From NCBI GenBank assembly GCA_020852955.1, contig JADYZW010000019.1:41308-105307 (forward strand): a stretch of 64,000 bases of DNA, written 5' to 3'. The notes beneath the pieces were generated by a model. It was not told where the DNA came from and made no database searches. It saw nothing but the letters and a program-made list of their open reading frames with translations. The stretch comes from Deltaproteobacteria bacterium (GTDB lineage: Bacteria; Desulfobacterota; Binatia; UTPRO1). This document shows positions 34,132 through 41,963 of this stretch, piece by piece. A program made the translations under genes and the position numbers. The first letter of the stretch is position 1; every line of letters starts with the position of its first letter.

Positions 34132-35805
34132 TCACCCCTCCCGCGCGACCGTACCCGCGCCCGCGTCGAGGACGAGGCGCTCGCCGTCGCGGAGGCGTCG
34201 CGTGGCGTCGGCCACCCCGACCAGCGCCGGGATGCCGAGCTCGCGGGCCACGATCGCGCCGTGCGAGAGGACGCCGCCGGCTTCGAGCACGAGGCCGGCG
34301 GCGCGTTCGAGGACCGAAGTCCATCCCGGATCGGTATAGACGGCGACGAGCACGTCGCCGACGGCGACGCGTTCGAAGTCGCGCGGGTCGCGAACGACGC
34401 GGGCCGGACCGACACAGCGTCCGGGTGCGCCGACCTCGCCGACGAGGACTCGGTCGTCGTCCGCGATCGCGCGAGCGGGCGGCGCCTCGACGTCGAGCGT
34501 CTCGGGCGGGGGCGCCGCGGCGTCGCGCGCCGCCCCGGCGCGTCGCGTCGCGATCCGCTCCGCGAGTGGCGCCGGGTCGTCGAGCGCCTGCACGAGATCC
34601 TCGACGTCGAGCCAGAACACGTCGTCGACGGCCGCGACCCGGCCGCGCGCGACCAGGAGCGCTCCGAGCCCGAGCACCACCTGGCGGAGCCGCGCCAGGA
34701 AGAAGTCGGCGTGGTACCGCATGTTCTCGCGGAGCGCGTAGTAGCGTTGCGCGTGGGCGAGGAGCCGGCCGAACGCGGCGCGCCGGAGGGCGGCGATCGG
34801 TCCGCCGCCGAACGCGGTCATGACGCGCGCCGTCGCCGCGAGGCGGCGCGCGACCAGCGCGCCGCGGTCGAGGGCCTCGTCCGTCCCGGCGGAGAGCGCG
34901 AGCTCGACGACCATTGCCGGCGACTCGGCCCAGGTCGGACACGAGAGGTCGCGACCGGTCAGGCGATGCCCGTGCCGGTCGAGGAAACGACGAAACGCGC
35001 GCCCGGAGGGGCTGCCGCCGTCGCGGAGGAGGATCGCGGCGGCGGTTTCCAAGTCGTGGGCGGTGACCGCGGCGCCGACGTGCGGTTCGGCGCGAAAGAG
35101 GCGGGCCAGCGTGTGGAGGTCGTAGTGCGCTTCCAGGGAGGCGACGCCGGGGACGCCTATCGTTAGGGCGGCCAGGTCCTCGGGTCGGCCGGGAGCCCAG
35201 CGGCGGCCGAGCTCGTGCAGAAGGTGGAAAAAGACGTAGGCGAAGACCATCCCCCAGCTCACCACGTCGAGGAAGCGACCGAGACGCTCGGCGACGTGGA
35301 CGAGTTCGTCGCGGAGGTCGCGCTGGGAGGGTTCGGCGCCGAACGCCTCCCGGTTCCGGAATCCGCGCCGGACCTCGACACACTCGCGGTCGAAGGCGTC
35401 GGCGCGCTCCCACGGCGCCCAGGCGGGCTCGTTCCTCCAGGCGCGTTCCGCGATGGCGAGCGCCCGCAGGCCGCCGCCGATCCACGACGCGCCCGCCCCG
35501 AGCCCCGAGCGCGCGACCGCCGGAAGGAGTCCGAGAAGCCCGTCGCTACGCAGCCCGGCCGGCAGCAGGCGGATCGTCTCGGCGACGAGCGCCGCGTTCA
35601 CGTAGACGTGGCTCGCGTGGTGGCGGAAAGCGGGCATCGCCGCCAGCGCCTGCAACCCAGCGGTTCGCAAAGGACGGCGTATCATGTGCTCCGCCATCGG
35701 CTCCGCGAGGAGGGAATAGGTGAGCGGCGTTACGGGCCCGCTCCAGAGCTCGCTCGCCATCCGGCGCGTCCAGAGCGGAGAGGGGCTGGAGAAGGTGCTT
35801 GACAC
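34132..35805 (-). CDS. Orphan PEP-utiliser swivelling-domain protein
   Basis: 557 residues. The C-terminal ~110 residues are the mobile phosphohistidine domain of PEP-utilising enzymes: VGDVLVAVYTDPGWTSVL, then GGVLSHGAIVARELGIPALVG with the phosphorylatable His. The N-terminal ~440 residues are helix-rich (WTRRMASELWSGPVTPL) and resemble the central region of PEP synthase/rifampin phosphotransferase-like proteins. The ATP-grasp nucleotide-binding domain and the TIM-barrel PEP-binding domain are both absent. It therefore probably needs a partner for phosphoryl transfer or works as a scaffold. The GTG at 35805 has GAGGAG 9 bases upstream. An ATG at codon 16 is an alternative. It diverges from the TetR gene over a 62-bp operator region. 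Confidence 0.8.
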   Translation of the reverse strand: MSSTFSSPSPLWTRRMASELWSGPVTPLTYSLLAEPMAEHMIRRPLRTAGLQALAAMPAFRHHASHVYVNAALVAETIRLLPAGLRSDGLLGLLPAVARSGLGAGASWIGGGLRALAIAERAWRNEPAWAPWERADAFDRECVEVRRGFRNREAFGAEPSQRDLRDELVHVAERLGRFLDVVSWGMVFAYVFFHLLHELGRRWAPGRPEDLAALTIGVPGVASLEAHYDLHTLARLFRAEPHVGAAVTAHDLETAAAILLRDGGSPSGRAFRRFLDRHGHRLTGRDLSCPTWAESPAMVVELALSAGTDEALDRGALVARRLAATARVMTAFGGGPIAALRRAAFGRLLAHAQRYYALRENMRYHADFFLARLRQVVLGLGALLVARGRVAAVDDVFWLDVEDLVQALDDPAPLAERIATRRAGAARDAAAPPPETLDVEAPPARAIADDDRVLVGEVGAPGRCVGPARVVRDPRDFERVAVGDVLVAVYTDPGWTSVLERAAGLVLEAGGVLSHGAIVARELGIPALVGVADATRRLRDGERLVLDAGAGTVAREG

Positions 35806-35823
35806 TACAGGGCTCCTCGCCTA

Positions 35824-35859
35824 GTTCTGAACGGCAATTCAGTTCTGAACAGAAATTCA
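35824..35859. promoter_or_regulatory. Tandem GTTCTGAAC operator between PEP-swivel and TetR genes
   Basis: Two 18-bp units in direct repeat, GTTCTGAACGGCAATTCA and GTTCTGAACAGAAATTCA, 16 of 18 identical. Each contains GTTC-N-GAAC dyad symmetry. A larger imperfect palindrome is centred on the second copy (TTCAGTTCTGAACAGAA). The sites occupy most of the divergent 62-bp gap and are AT-richer than the surroundings. They are very likely the binding site of the TetR protein encoded beside them, controlling both directions. Confidence 0.75.
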
Positions 35860-35867
35860 CAGGACCC

Positions 35868-36497
35868 ATGCCTCTTCGTACGGCAATCGTCACCAAGCTC
35901 GACGACCTGAACCGGCAGGACCGGCGCCGCGCCCGAACGCGGAGCCGGCTTCTCGCGGCGGCCAAGCGGCTGCTCGCGACCCGGGGGCTCCACGGCACCA
36001 AGATCGCGGACATCGCGGCCGCCGCGGACGTCGGGACCGGCACCTTCTATCTGTACTTCCCGACCAAGGACGCGCTCTTCGCCGACCTCGTGCGCGAGAC
36101 CGCGCTCGCCGCCAAGGACGCGATGGACGTCGCCAGGGCCCAGCACCAGGACCCCGTCGAGCGCGCCCGCGTCGGCGGCGCGACCTTCTTTCGTTTCGCC
36201 GCCGAGAACCGCGACGTCTTCAAGATCCTCTTCGGCCACAGCGCGCACTTCGACGCGCTTCTCCGCGAGGTCCATCAGATCTTCATCGCCGACATCGAGC
36301 AGGATTTCGCCGCCGGCGTCGCCGCCGGCGCGTTCCGCGACCTGCCCCCGGCGTTCGCCGCCCAGGCGATCGTCGGGATGCTCACGCAAGTCACCTCCTG
36401 GTGGATCGACCGCCAGGACGTCTCCATCGAAGAGATCACGTCCATGACTCACCGCATGCTCACGCAGGGCACGACGGTGCAAGGAGAACGCGCATGA
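35868..36497 (+). CDS. TetR/AcrR family transcriptional regulator
   Basis: 209-residue repressor. The N-terminal helix-turn-helix is RSRLLAAAKRLLATRGLHG, then TKIADIAAAADVGTGTFYLYFPTKDALFADL (about residues 23-75), the standard TetR domain. The C-terminal helical ligand domain ends WWIDRQDVSIEEITSMTHRM, and the ligand, perhaps an acyl-CoA or fatty acid given the neighbours, is unknown. The ATG at 35868 follows ACAGG and lies 8 bp from the tandem operator. The frame is open further upstream, but the operator occupies that stretch. The stop overlaps the diiron gene's ATG (ATGA). Confidence 0.92.
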   Translation: MPLRTAIVTKLDDLNRQDRRRARTRSRLLAAAKRLLATRGLHGTKIADIAAAADVGTGTFYLYFPTKDALFADLVRETALAAKDAMDVARAQHQDPVERARVGGATFFRFAAENRDVFKILFGHSAHFDALLREVHQIFIADIEQDFAAGVAAGAFRDLPPAFAAQAIVGMLTQVTSWWIDRQDVSIEEITSMTHRMLTQGTTVQGERA

Positions 36498-37492
36498 CCG
36501 AGCCCGCCGTCGCCACGGCCGACCTCGCCGCCGTCGAGGACTTCACCGAACGGCTCTCGACCACCTTCGACACCTGTTACACGTGGTCCTACGACACCTT
36601 CAAAGCCGGCCTTCGCAACCTCTACGAGAAGGCCAAGCAGAACCAATGGGACCAGGCGACGGCGCTCGATTGGTCGATCGACGTCGATCCCGAGGCCGAG
36701 AACGTCCCCGACATGAACAACCCGCTCTTCGGGACGCACCTCTGGTCCAGGCTCAGCGAGCGCGAGATCCGGAAGTTCCGCCGCGAGCAGCTCTCGTGGA
36801 GCCTCTCGCAGTTCCTGCACGGCGAGCAGGGCGCGCTCCTCGCGACCGCGCAGATCGTCGATGCGGTGCCGTGGATCGACGCCAAGTACTACGCGGCGAC
36901 GCAGGTCATGGACGAGGCGCGCCACGTCGAGACCTACGACCACTACCTGCGCGACAAGATCGAGAAGGAGTACCCGATCAATCCGCACCTGAAGGCGCTG
37001 CTCGACCAGATCCTCACCGATTCGCGCTGGGACATGAAGTACCTCGGCATGCAGATTCTGGTGGAAGGTCTGGCGATGGCGGCGTTCGGGCTCATGGAAA
37101 AGTTCTCGAACGAACCGCTGTTGAAGACGCTCACGCAGTACGTCATGCGCGACGAGTCGCGCCACGTGGCGTTCGGCGTGCTCTCGCTCGAGGGCGTCTA
37201 CCGGGATTTCAACGAGCGCGAGCTGCGCGAGCGTGAAGAGTTCACGTACGAAGGCTGCCGCCTGATGCGCGACCGGCTCTACGCCGTCGAGGTGTGGCAG
37301 GAGATGGGGCTCCCGATCGAGGAGACGCACGAGATCGTGATGCAATCCGAGATCATGCGCGAGTTCCAGAAGATGCTGTTCTCGAAGGTCGTGCCGAACT
37401 GCAAGCGCCTCGGCCTCTTGACGCCGTGGGTGCGCGAGCGATTTCACGAACTCGACATCCTGAGATTCGAGCACGAAGAAGCGAGCGCCTGA
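36494..37492 (+). CDS. Ferritin-like diiron protein, probable oxygenase/oxidase
   Basis: 332 residues, four-helix-bundle diiron protein. The six metal ligands are all visible: E111 (LHGEQGALL), E141 and H144 (MDEARHVE), E191 (LVEGLAMAAF), E221 and H224 (RDESRHVAFG). That E/ExxH ... E/ExxH pattern is the ferritin/RNR-R2 superfamily. Length matches uncharacterised diiron oxidases related to AurF/fatty acyl desaturase-like proteins, not storage ferritins (about 160 aa). It is soluble, without membrane helices. The ATG at 36494 overlaps the TetR stop, so regulator and enzyme are co-translated. A WS/DGAT acyltransferase gene follows 58 bp later, so a lipid-linked substrate is plausible (inference). 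Confidence 0.88.
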   Translation: MTEPAVATADLAAVEDFTERLSTTFDTCYTWSYDTFKAGLRNLYEKAKQNQWDQATALDWSIDVDPEAENVPDMNNPLFGTHLWSRLSEREIRKFRREQLSWSLSQFLHGEQGALLATAQIVDAVPWIDAKYYAATQVMDEARHVETYDHYLRDKIEKEYPINPHLKALLDQILTDSRWDMKYLGMQILVEGLAMAAFGLMEKFSNEPLLKTLTQYVMRDESRHVAFGVLSLEGVYRDFNERELREREEFTYEGCRLMRDRLYAVEVWQEMGLPIEETHEIVMQSEIMREFQKMLFSKVVPNCKRLGLLTPWVRERFHELDILRFEHEEASA

Positions 37493-37550
37493 CGTCGATT
37501 GCGACGAGCGGCGGGCTTGAGGTCGTCCGGCGACTCGTTAGAGTGTCTCC

Positions 37551-39044
37551 ATGAGCGTCGAGCGGCTCCGCGGCGCGGATGCGGCGTACTTCTACCTGGA
37601 GACGCCGAGCCAGCACATGCACGTGACGGCGGCCATGCTGTTCGAGCCGCCGAGCGTCCGTCTCCCCGGCGGTGAAGCGCCCGACGTGCAGATGATCGCG
37701 GCCGCCACGGCGGAGCGGCTCGCGCGCCGCCTCGCGGCCGAGCCGACGTTCCGGAAGCGGATCGTCGAGGCGCCGCTCACGCTCATCCATCCGGCGTGGG
37801 TGCAGGCGTCCGAGTTCGATCTCCGCGACCACCTGCGCCTCGTGACGCTGCCGGCGCCCGGGTCGCGCGAGCAACTGATGGAGCACGTCGGCCGCATCGC
37901 CGGCTCGCCGCTCGCCCGCGAGCGGCCGCTCTGGGAGCTGTGGGCCCTGGCCGGTGTGGAAGGCGGCCTGGTGGGCATCGTGCTGAAGGTGCACCACGCC
38001 ATGATCGACGGCGTCTCCGGCGTCGAGCTCTTGGGGCGCCTCTTCGCCGATGCGTATCTGATCGACGCGCCGGAGGCGGCCGCCGACGGGCCGATCGAGC
38101 CGTCGCTCCTCGAGCTCGCCGGGGCGGCGCTGTCCTCGGCATTGGCGCTGCCGCTGCGGGCGTACCGCGTTCTGGCGCGAACCGCCGGAGCGATCGGCCC
38201 CGTGCTGCGTACCGCGATCGAGAACGCCAACGTCGACGCGTCGCCCACGCTGCCGTTCTCGGCCCCCCGCACCCTCCTGAACCGCGCCCTCACCTCGGAG
38301 CGCCGCGTCGCGTTCGGGAGCGTGGCCCTCGGCGCGGTGAAGGAGGTGAAGGCCGCATTCGGCGTGACCGTGAACGACGTGGTGCTCGCCGCCTGCGCGT
38401 TGGCGCTCGGCGACTACCTGCGCGCGCACGGTGAAACGCCGCGTCAAGCGCTCGTCGCCAGCGTGCCGGTCTCCGAGCACGGACCCGGCGGAAGCGATTC
38501 GGCGACCAACCGCGTTTCGGTGATGTTCGTCGGCCTGCCGGTGCATCTCACGCGCGTCGAGGACGTTCTCGCGTTCGTGCACGCGCAGGCGAGCGGTGCC
38601 AAGCGGATCCACGGCTCGTTCGGCGCGGCGATGCTCGCCGAATGGGTCGACCTCGCGCCGCCGGCGCTGTTCGCCGCGGCGATGGGGCTGTACTCGCGCT
38701 GGGGGCTCGCGGACCGCTTGCCACCGCCCCACAGCGTCGTGATCTCGAACGTTCCGGGGCCGCCGTTCCCCGTCGCGGCCGGCAACGCGCGCCTCGTCGC
38801 GGCCTTCCCGATCGGCCCCGTGCTCGAGGGCGCCGGACTGAACATCAGCGTCCTCAGCTACGTGGACGCCGTGAACGTGGGTCTGGTCACGTGTCCGCGC
38901 GCGATTTCCGAACCCGCGGATCTCGCCCGCGGCTTCGAACGCGCGGTCGCCGAGATGCAACGCGCCGCGCGCCGGCGCGAGGGCACGACGGCCGCTCGTG
39001 CCTCTCGAGCCGGCGCGCGCGGCGCGGCTAGTCCTCGTATTTGA
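37551..39044 (+). CDS. WS/DGAT family acyltransferase (wax ester / triacylglycerol synthase type)
   Basis: 497-residue acyl-CoA-dependent acyltransferase making wax esters or triacylglycerols. The catalytic HHxxxDG motif is HHAMIDG at residues 148-154. The N-terminus MSVERLRGADAAYFYLETP is the family signature. The conserved block in the second half is FGVTVNDVVLAACALAL, and the DUF1298 region ends VVISNVPGPPFP and GLNISVLSYVDAVNVGLV. Length is normal. The start is ATG. It may be co-regulated with the TetR/diiron pair 58 bp upstream. The 3' end overlaps the convergent dodecin gene by 17 bp. Its presence suggests storage lipid synthesis. Confidence 0.92.
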   Translation: MSVERLRGADAAYFYLETPSQHMHVTAAMLFEPPSVRLPGGEAPDVQMIAAATAERLARRLAAEPTFRKRIVEAPLTLIHPAWVQASEFDLRDHLRLVTLPAPGSREQLMEHVGRIAGSPLARERPLWELWALAGVEGGLVGIVLKVHHAMIDGVSGVELLGRLFADAYLIDAPEAAADGPIEPSLLELAGAALSSALALPLRAYRVLARTAGAIGPVLRTAIENANVDASPTLPFSAPRTLLNRALTSERRVAFGSVALGAVKEVKAAFGVTVNDVVLAACALALGDYLRAHGETPRQALVASVPVSEHGPGGSDSATNRVSVMFVGLPVHLTRVEDVLAFVHAQASGAKRIHGSFGAAMLAEWVDLAPPALFAAAMGLYSRWGLADRLPPPHSVVISNVPGPPFPVAAGNARLVAAFPIGPVLEGAGLNISVLSYVDAVNVGLVTCPRAISEPADLARGFERAVAEMQRAARRREGTTAARASRAGARGAASPRI

Positions 39045-39237
39045 AGGAGACCTTCACCTTGGCCCGGTAGACGGTGACCTTGCCGTTCTCCACCGTCATG
39101 TCGAGCTGGGCGACCTCGGCGACGCGGAGATCGCGTAGCGTCTTCGCGGCGCGCTCGACGGCGACCTTGGCCGCCTTTTCCCAGGAATCGGTGCTGGTGC
39201 CGACCAGCTCGATGATCTTGTACACGCTGCCCGCCAT
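39028..39237 (-). CDS. Dodecin family protein
   Basis: 69-residue flavin-binding storage/buffer protein that forms dodecamers. The sequence has the dodecin features: YKIIELVGTSTDSWEKAAKVAVERAAKTL, the Trp stacking on flavin, and the strand VAEVAQLDMTVENGKVTVYRAKVKVSFKYED. The ATG at 39237 is preceded by GAGGAGGTG, a strong ribosome site. The 3' end overlaps the convergent WS/DGAT gene by 17 bp. Flavin or CoA-flavin buffering would fit a flavoenzyme-rich genome. Confidence 0.95.
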   Translation of the reverse strand: MAGSVYKIIELVGTSTDSWEKAAKVAVERAAKTLRDLRVAEVAQLDMTVENGKVTVYRAKVKVSFKYED

Positions 39238-39308
39238 GGGACACCTCCTCTGTTGAGATGCCCGGAGACTAGCCCGCATCGTCCGCCAGGTCACGCCGTC
39301 TCCGGCCG

Positions 39309-40058
39309 TCAGCGCGCGAGGCGGCAGACCAGCAGGATCTCGTCGGCCCGTTCGAGGTCGACCAGGCCTCGCGTCGGCGCGAGCCGGCGCTCGAAGCGGA
39401 GCGCGAGCGGCATGACGACGTGGTTGTACAACCAGATCGCCCGGCCGCGGCGGTGCACGAGGAACCACATCCCGAAGTCGACGAGCCGCGACGACTTCGG
39501 CTGCATCGAGTGTTCGGCCGTCTGCTCGACGACCAGCCCGTGCCGGTCGAGCATCGCGAGCAGACGGTCGGGCTCGTAGCGGCGGCAGTGCCCGACCAAT
39601 TCGTCGAGCGTCGTCCAGCGCTCGGGGTGCAGCGGGATCGAGAGGAGGAACGTCGCGTCCGGCGTCGCGACCCGGGTGAGCTCGCCGAGCGCCGCGTCGT
39701 CGTCCTCGACGTGCTCGACGATGTCGAGGGCGCAGATCAGTTGGAAATGCCGGCTCGGGAACGGGAGCGCCGTGATCGACGCGCGCGTTGCGTGGCCGCC
39801 GTGCGCGCCGAGCGCCGCGAGCGCCGGACCGCTGATGTCCGCGAAATGCGTGCCCGCGATCGGGAGGCGCGGTCGCAGCCCCGGTGCCACCTCGAGCCGA
39901 CGGGTGGCGCCGGCGGCGAGGTCGCGCACGAGCGGCCAGGTGTTGAATCGCTCGGGGCCGATCAACCGCGCCTCGCGCCAGAGGTCGTCGAAGAAGCGCT
40001 GGTTGGCGGCGCGGAGCTCCCGGTGGCTGCCCGGGCGGGTGGGCGCGGACTCGGTCAT
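39309..40058 (-). CDS. Class I SAM-dependent methyltransferase
   Basis: 249 residues. A Rossmann methyltransferase with a weakened motif I (TRRLEVAPGLRPRLPIAGTHF, where family members usually show DxGxG), then ADISGPALAALGAHGG and the clear motif LICALDIVEHVEDDDAALGEL. A later block reads FLLSIPLHPERWTTLDELVGH. It resembles bacterial methyltransferases acting on polyketide/quinone-like or lipid substrates. A hydrophobic segment near 200-220 (MWFLVHRRGRAIWLYNHVVM) may touch the membrane. The ATG at 40058 is preferred, and upstream open sequence is noise. The acceptor is unknown. Confidence 0.78.
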   Translation of the reverse strand: MTESAPTRPGSHRELRAANQRFFDDLWREARLIGPERFNTWPLVRDLAAGATRRLEVAPGLRPRLPIAGTHFADISGPALAALGAHGGHATRASITALPFPSRHFQLICALDIVEHVEDDDAALGELTRVATPDATFLLSIPLHPERWTTLDELVGHCRRYEPDRLLAMLDRHGLVVEQTAEHSMQPKSSRLVDFGMWFLVHRRGRAIWLYNHVVMPLALRFERRLAPTRGLVDLERADEILLVCRLAR

Positions 40059-40123
40059 GCGCGCCGCTCGGTTCCGGACCGCGAAGAGCGTCGCGTCGAC
40101 GGGCGCGCGCGATCCATGCGACG

Positions 40124-41347
40124 TCAGCCGATCACGCCGCCGGCGGCGAGGCGGGCGATCTCGTCGTCGTCGACGCCGAGCTCCGCCAGCACCTCGAAGG
40201 TGTGCGCGCCGGCCGCGGGCGCGGCGCCGCGCGGACCGACGTCGGCGCCCGCGATGTGGAACGGGGTGCCGATCGTCTCGAAGCGGCCGAACGTCGGGTG
40301 GTCGATCTCGGCGATCCACCCCATGGCGCGCGCCTGCGGGTCGGCGATGACGTCTGGGAGCGTCGCGACCGGCGCCCAGATGAGGCCGTGCGCGTCGAGC
40401 CGCGCCGCCCACTCCGTGCGCGGCCGAGTCGCGAACGCGGCGGCGATGACGCTCGTCAGCGCGACCGTTTCGTCGCGGCGCTTCGCGAGCGAATCGTAGC
40501 GCGGATCGCTTCCCCATTCCGGCTTCCCGAGCGCGGCGCAGAAGCGCGGCCAATACGGATCGGGCTGCGGCATGACGAGCAGGATCCACTCGCCGTCGCC
40601 GCACCGGTACGAGTTCCAGATCGGGTTCGCGGGGCGCGAGCGGTCGTGGCGGCGCGGCTGCTCGCGCTGCACGAGCGCGGCCTGGAAGTCGGTCGCGAGG
40701 GTGTACATTCCGGTGCCCTGCAACGTGACCTCGACGTATTGCGCCTCGTCGGTGCGGTCGCGGACGCGGAGCGCGGCGAGCACGGCGGCGAGGATGTTGA
40801 GCGCGGTCGTGTGATCGCCTTGCCCGGCGCGGCAGAGCGGGGGTGGAGAGGGCGGCTCGCCGATGAGGCCCATGATGCCCGCGCGCGCCCAGAACGCCGC
40901 GTAGTCGAAGCCGGGCCGGCTCGCGTCGGGGCCGCGGCGTCCGTAGCCGCTGAAGGCGGTGTAGACGACGCGCGGGTTCGCGGCGCGCACGTCGTCGAAG
41001 TCGAGGCCGTAGCGCTCGCAGCGCGGCTGGATCAGGTTCGTGAGGAAGACGTCGAACGCGGCGGCGAGTCGCCGCACGAGCGCGGGGCCGCCGGGGCGGT
41101 CGAGCGCGACCGTCACGGAGCGCTTGCCGCGGTTGTCGCACTCGAAGGCGTAGTTGTGCTCGAAGGGCCGCGAGTAGCCCATCGACGTCATGCGGTACCC
41201 GCGGAAGACGTCGCCTTCGGGCGGCTCGATCTTGACGACCTCGGCGCCGAGATCCGCCATGAGCGCGCCCGCTGCGGGAGCGGCGAGCCAGTTCGCGACC
41301 TCGAGCACGCGGATGCCGGAAAGCGGGGCGACGCGGGGCGCGGTCAT
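40124..41347 (-). CDS. Class III CoA-transferase, CaiB/BaiF family
   Basis: 407-residue CoA-transferase moving CoA between carboxylic acids through an aspartyl-CoA intermediate. The N-terminus LSGIRVLEVANWLAAPAAGALMADLGAEVVKIEPPEGD is diagnostic. The catalytic Asp is in GFDYAAFWARAGIMG. The interlocked-ring middle (YVEVTLQGTGMYTL) and C-terminal lid (ARAMGWIAEIDHPTFGRFE) are typical. Acceptor and donor acids cannot be read. It may serve aromatic or carnitine-type catabolism with the oxygenases nearby. The ATG at 41347 (MTAPRVAPLSG) is used. Confidence 0.92.
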   Translation of the reverse strand: MTAPRVAPLSGIRVLEVANWLAAPAAGALMADLGAEVVKIEPPEGDVFRGYRMTSMGYSRPFEHNYAFECDNRGKRSVTVALDRPGGPALVRRLAAAFDVFLTNLIQPRCERYGLDFDDVRAANPRVVYTAFSGYGRRGPDASRPGFDYAAFWARAGIMGLIGEPPSPPPLCRAGQGDHTTALNILAAVLAALRVRDRTDEAQYVEVTLQGTGMYTLATDFQAALVQREQPRRHDRSRPANPIWNSYRCGDGEWILLVMPQPDPYWPRFCAALGKPEWGSDPRYDSLAKRRDETVALTSVIAAAFATRPRTEWAARLDAHGLIWAPVATLPDVIADPQARAMGWIAEIDHPTFGRFETIGTPFHIAGADVGPRGAAPAAGAHTFEVLAELGVDDDEIARLAAGGVIG

Positions 41348-41500
41348 CGGGCTCGCATATGCGCGAGCCGCAACGACCGCAAGCGAGCGCGCTCCTCGTG
41401 CCCGGCACGTTCGTCTGCCATCCGTTCGTCTTCCGGACGCTGATGCAGGCGGAGCGTCCTTGACGCGTCGAGGCCCTCGATTCCAGAGCGTGCCGGACGC

Positions 41501-41875
41501 ATGGAACGATTGCGGGTCGCGTTGAGCGAGGTGCTCTACCACGAGCTGCGCGGCGCCGGCGCGAAGATCGGCGTGTCGGCTCTCTGCCCGGAGGCCGTCG
41601 CGACCCGCATCGACCACTGCGAGCGCAACCGTCCGGCCGGGCTCCCGGCGCGCGAGGGGACGTCGCCCCCCGACGTCGAGCTCGTGAACGCCGCGATCCG
41701 GGCCGCGGTCGCGGGCGGCATCCCGACCCGGGTGATCGCCGACCGCGTGCTGCGCGCGGTCAGGGAGAACCGCTGCTACGTCCTCTCCGACGACCCGGCC
41801 TGGCGGCGGCGCGCCGAGACGCGCCTCGAGGACGTCCGGCTCGCCCGCAACCCCACCCTCGCGCCGCCGGTGTAG
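41501..41875 (+). pseudogene. C-terminal remnant of a short-chain dehydrogenase
   Basis: 124 open codons that align with the part of a classical SDR after the catalytic YxxxK: LRVALSEVLYHELRGAGAKIGVSALCPEAVATRI, then a variable end. The Rossmann N-terminal ~150 residues, GxxxGxG and the active-site Tyr/Lys are missing. An unrelated short open frame (41359-41463, MREPQRPQASALLVPGTF) precedes it. The remnant could be translated from ATG 41501, but it would not be an enzyme. Best read as a decayed gene. Confidence 0.75.
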
Positions 41876-41963
41876 CGCCGCCGGCGCGCCGTCGGTCCCC
41901 GACGGCGGAGCGATAGAGCTCCCCTCGCCCGGGATGCCGTTCGACCGCCGCCGTCGGCGCCGC

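Noticed and set aside
41359..41463. A 34-codon open frame before the SDR remnant as a real small gene
   Set aside because: No ribosome site and no homology. More likely part of a decayed region.
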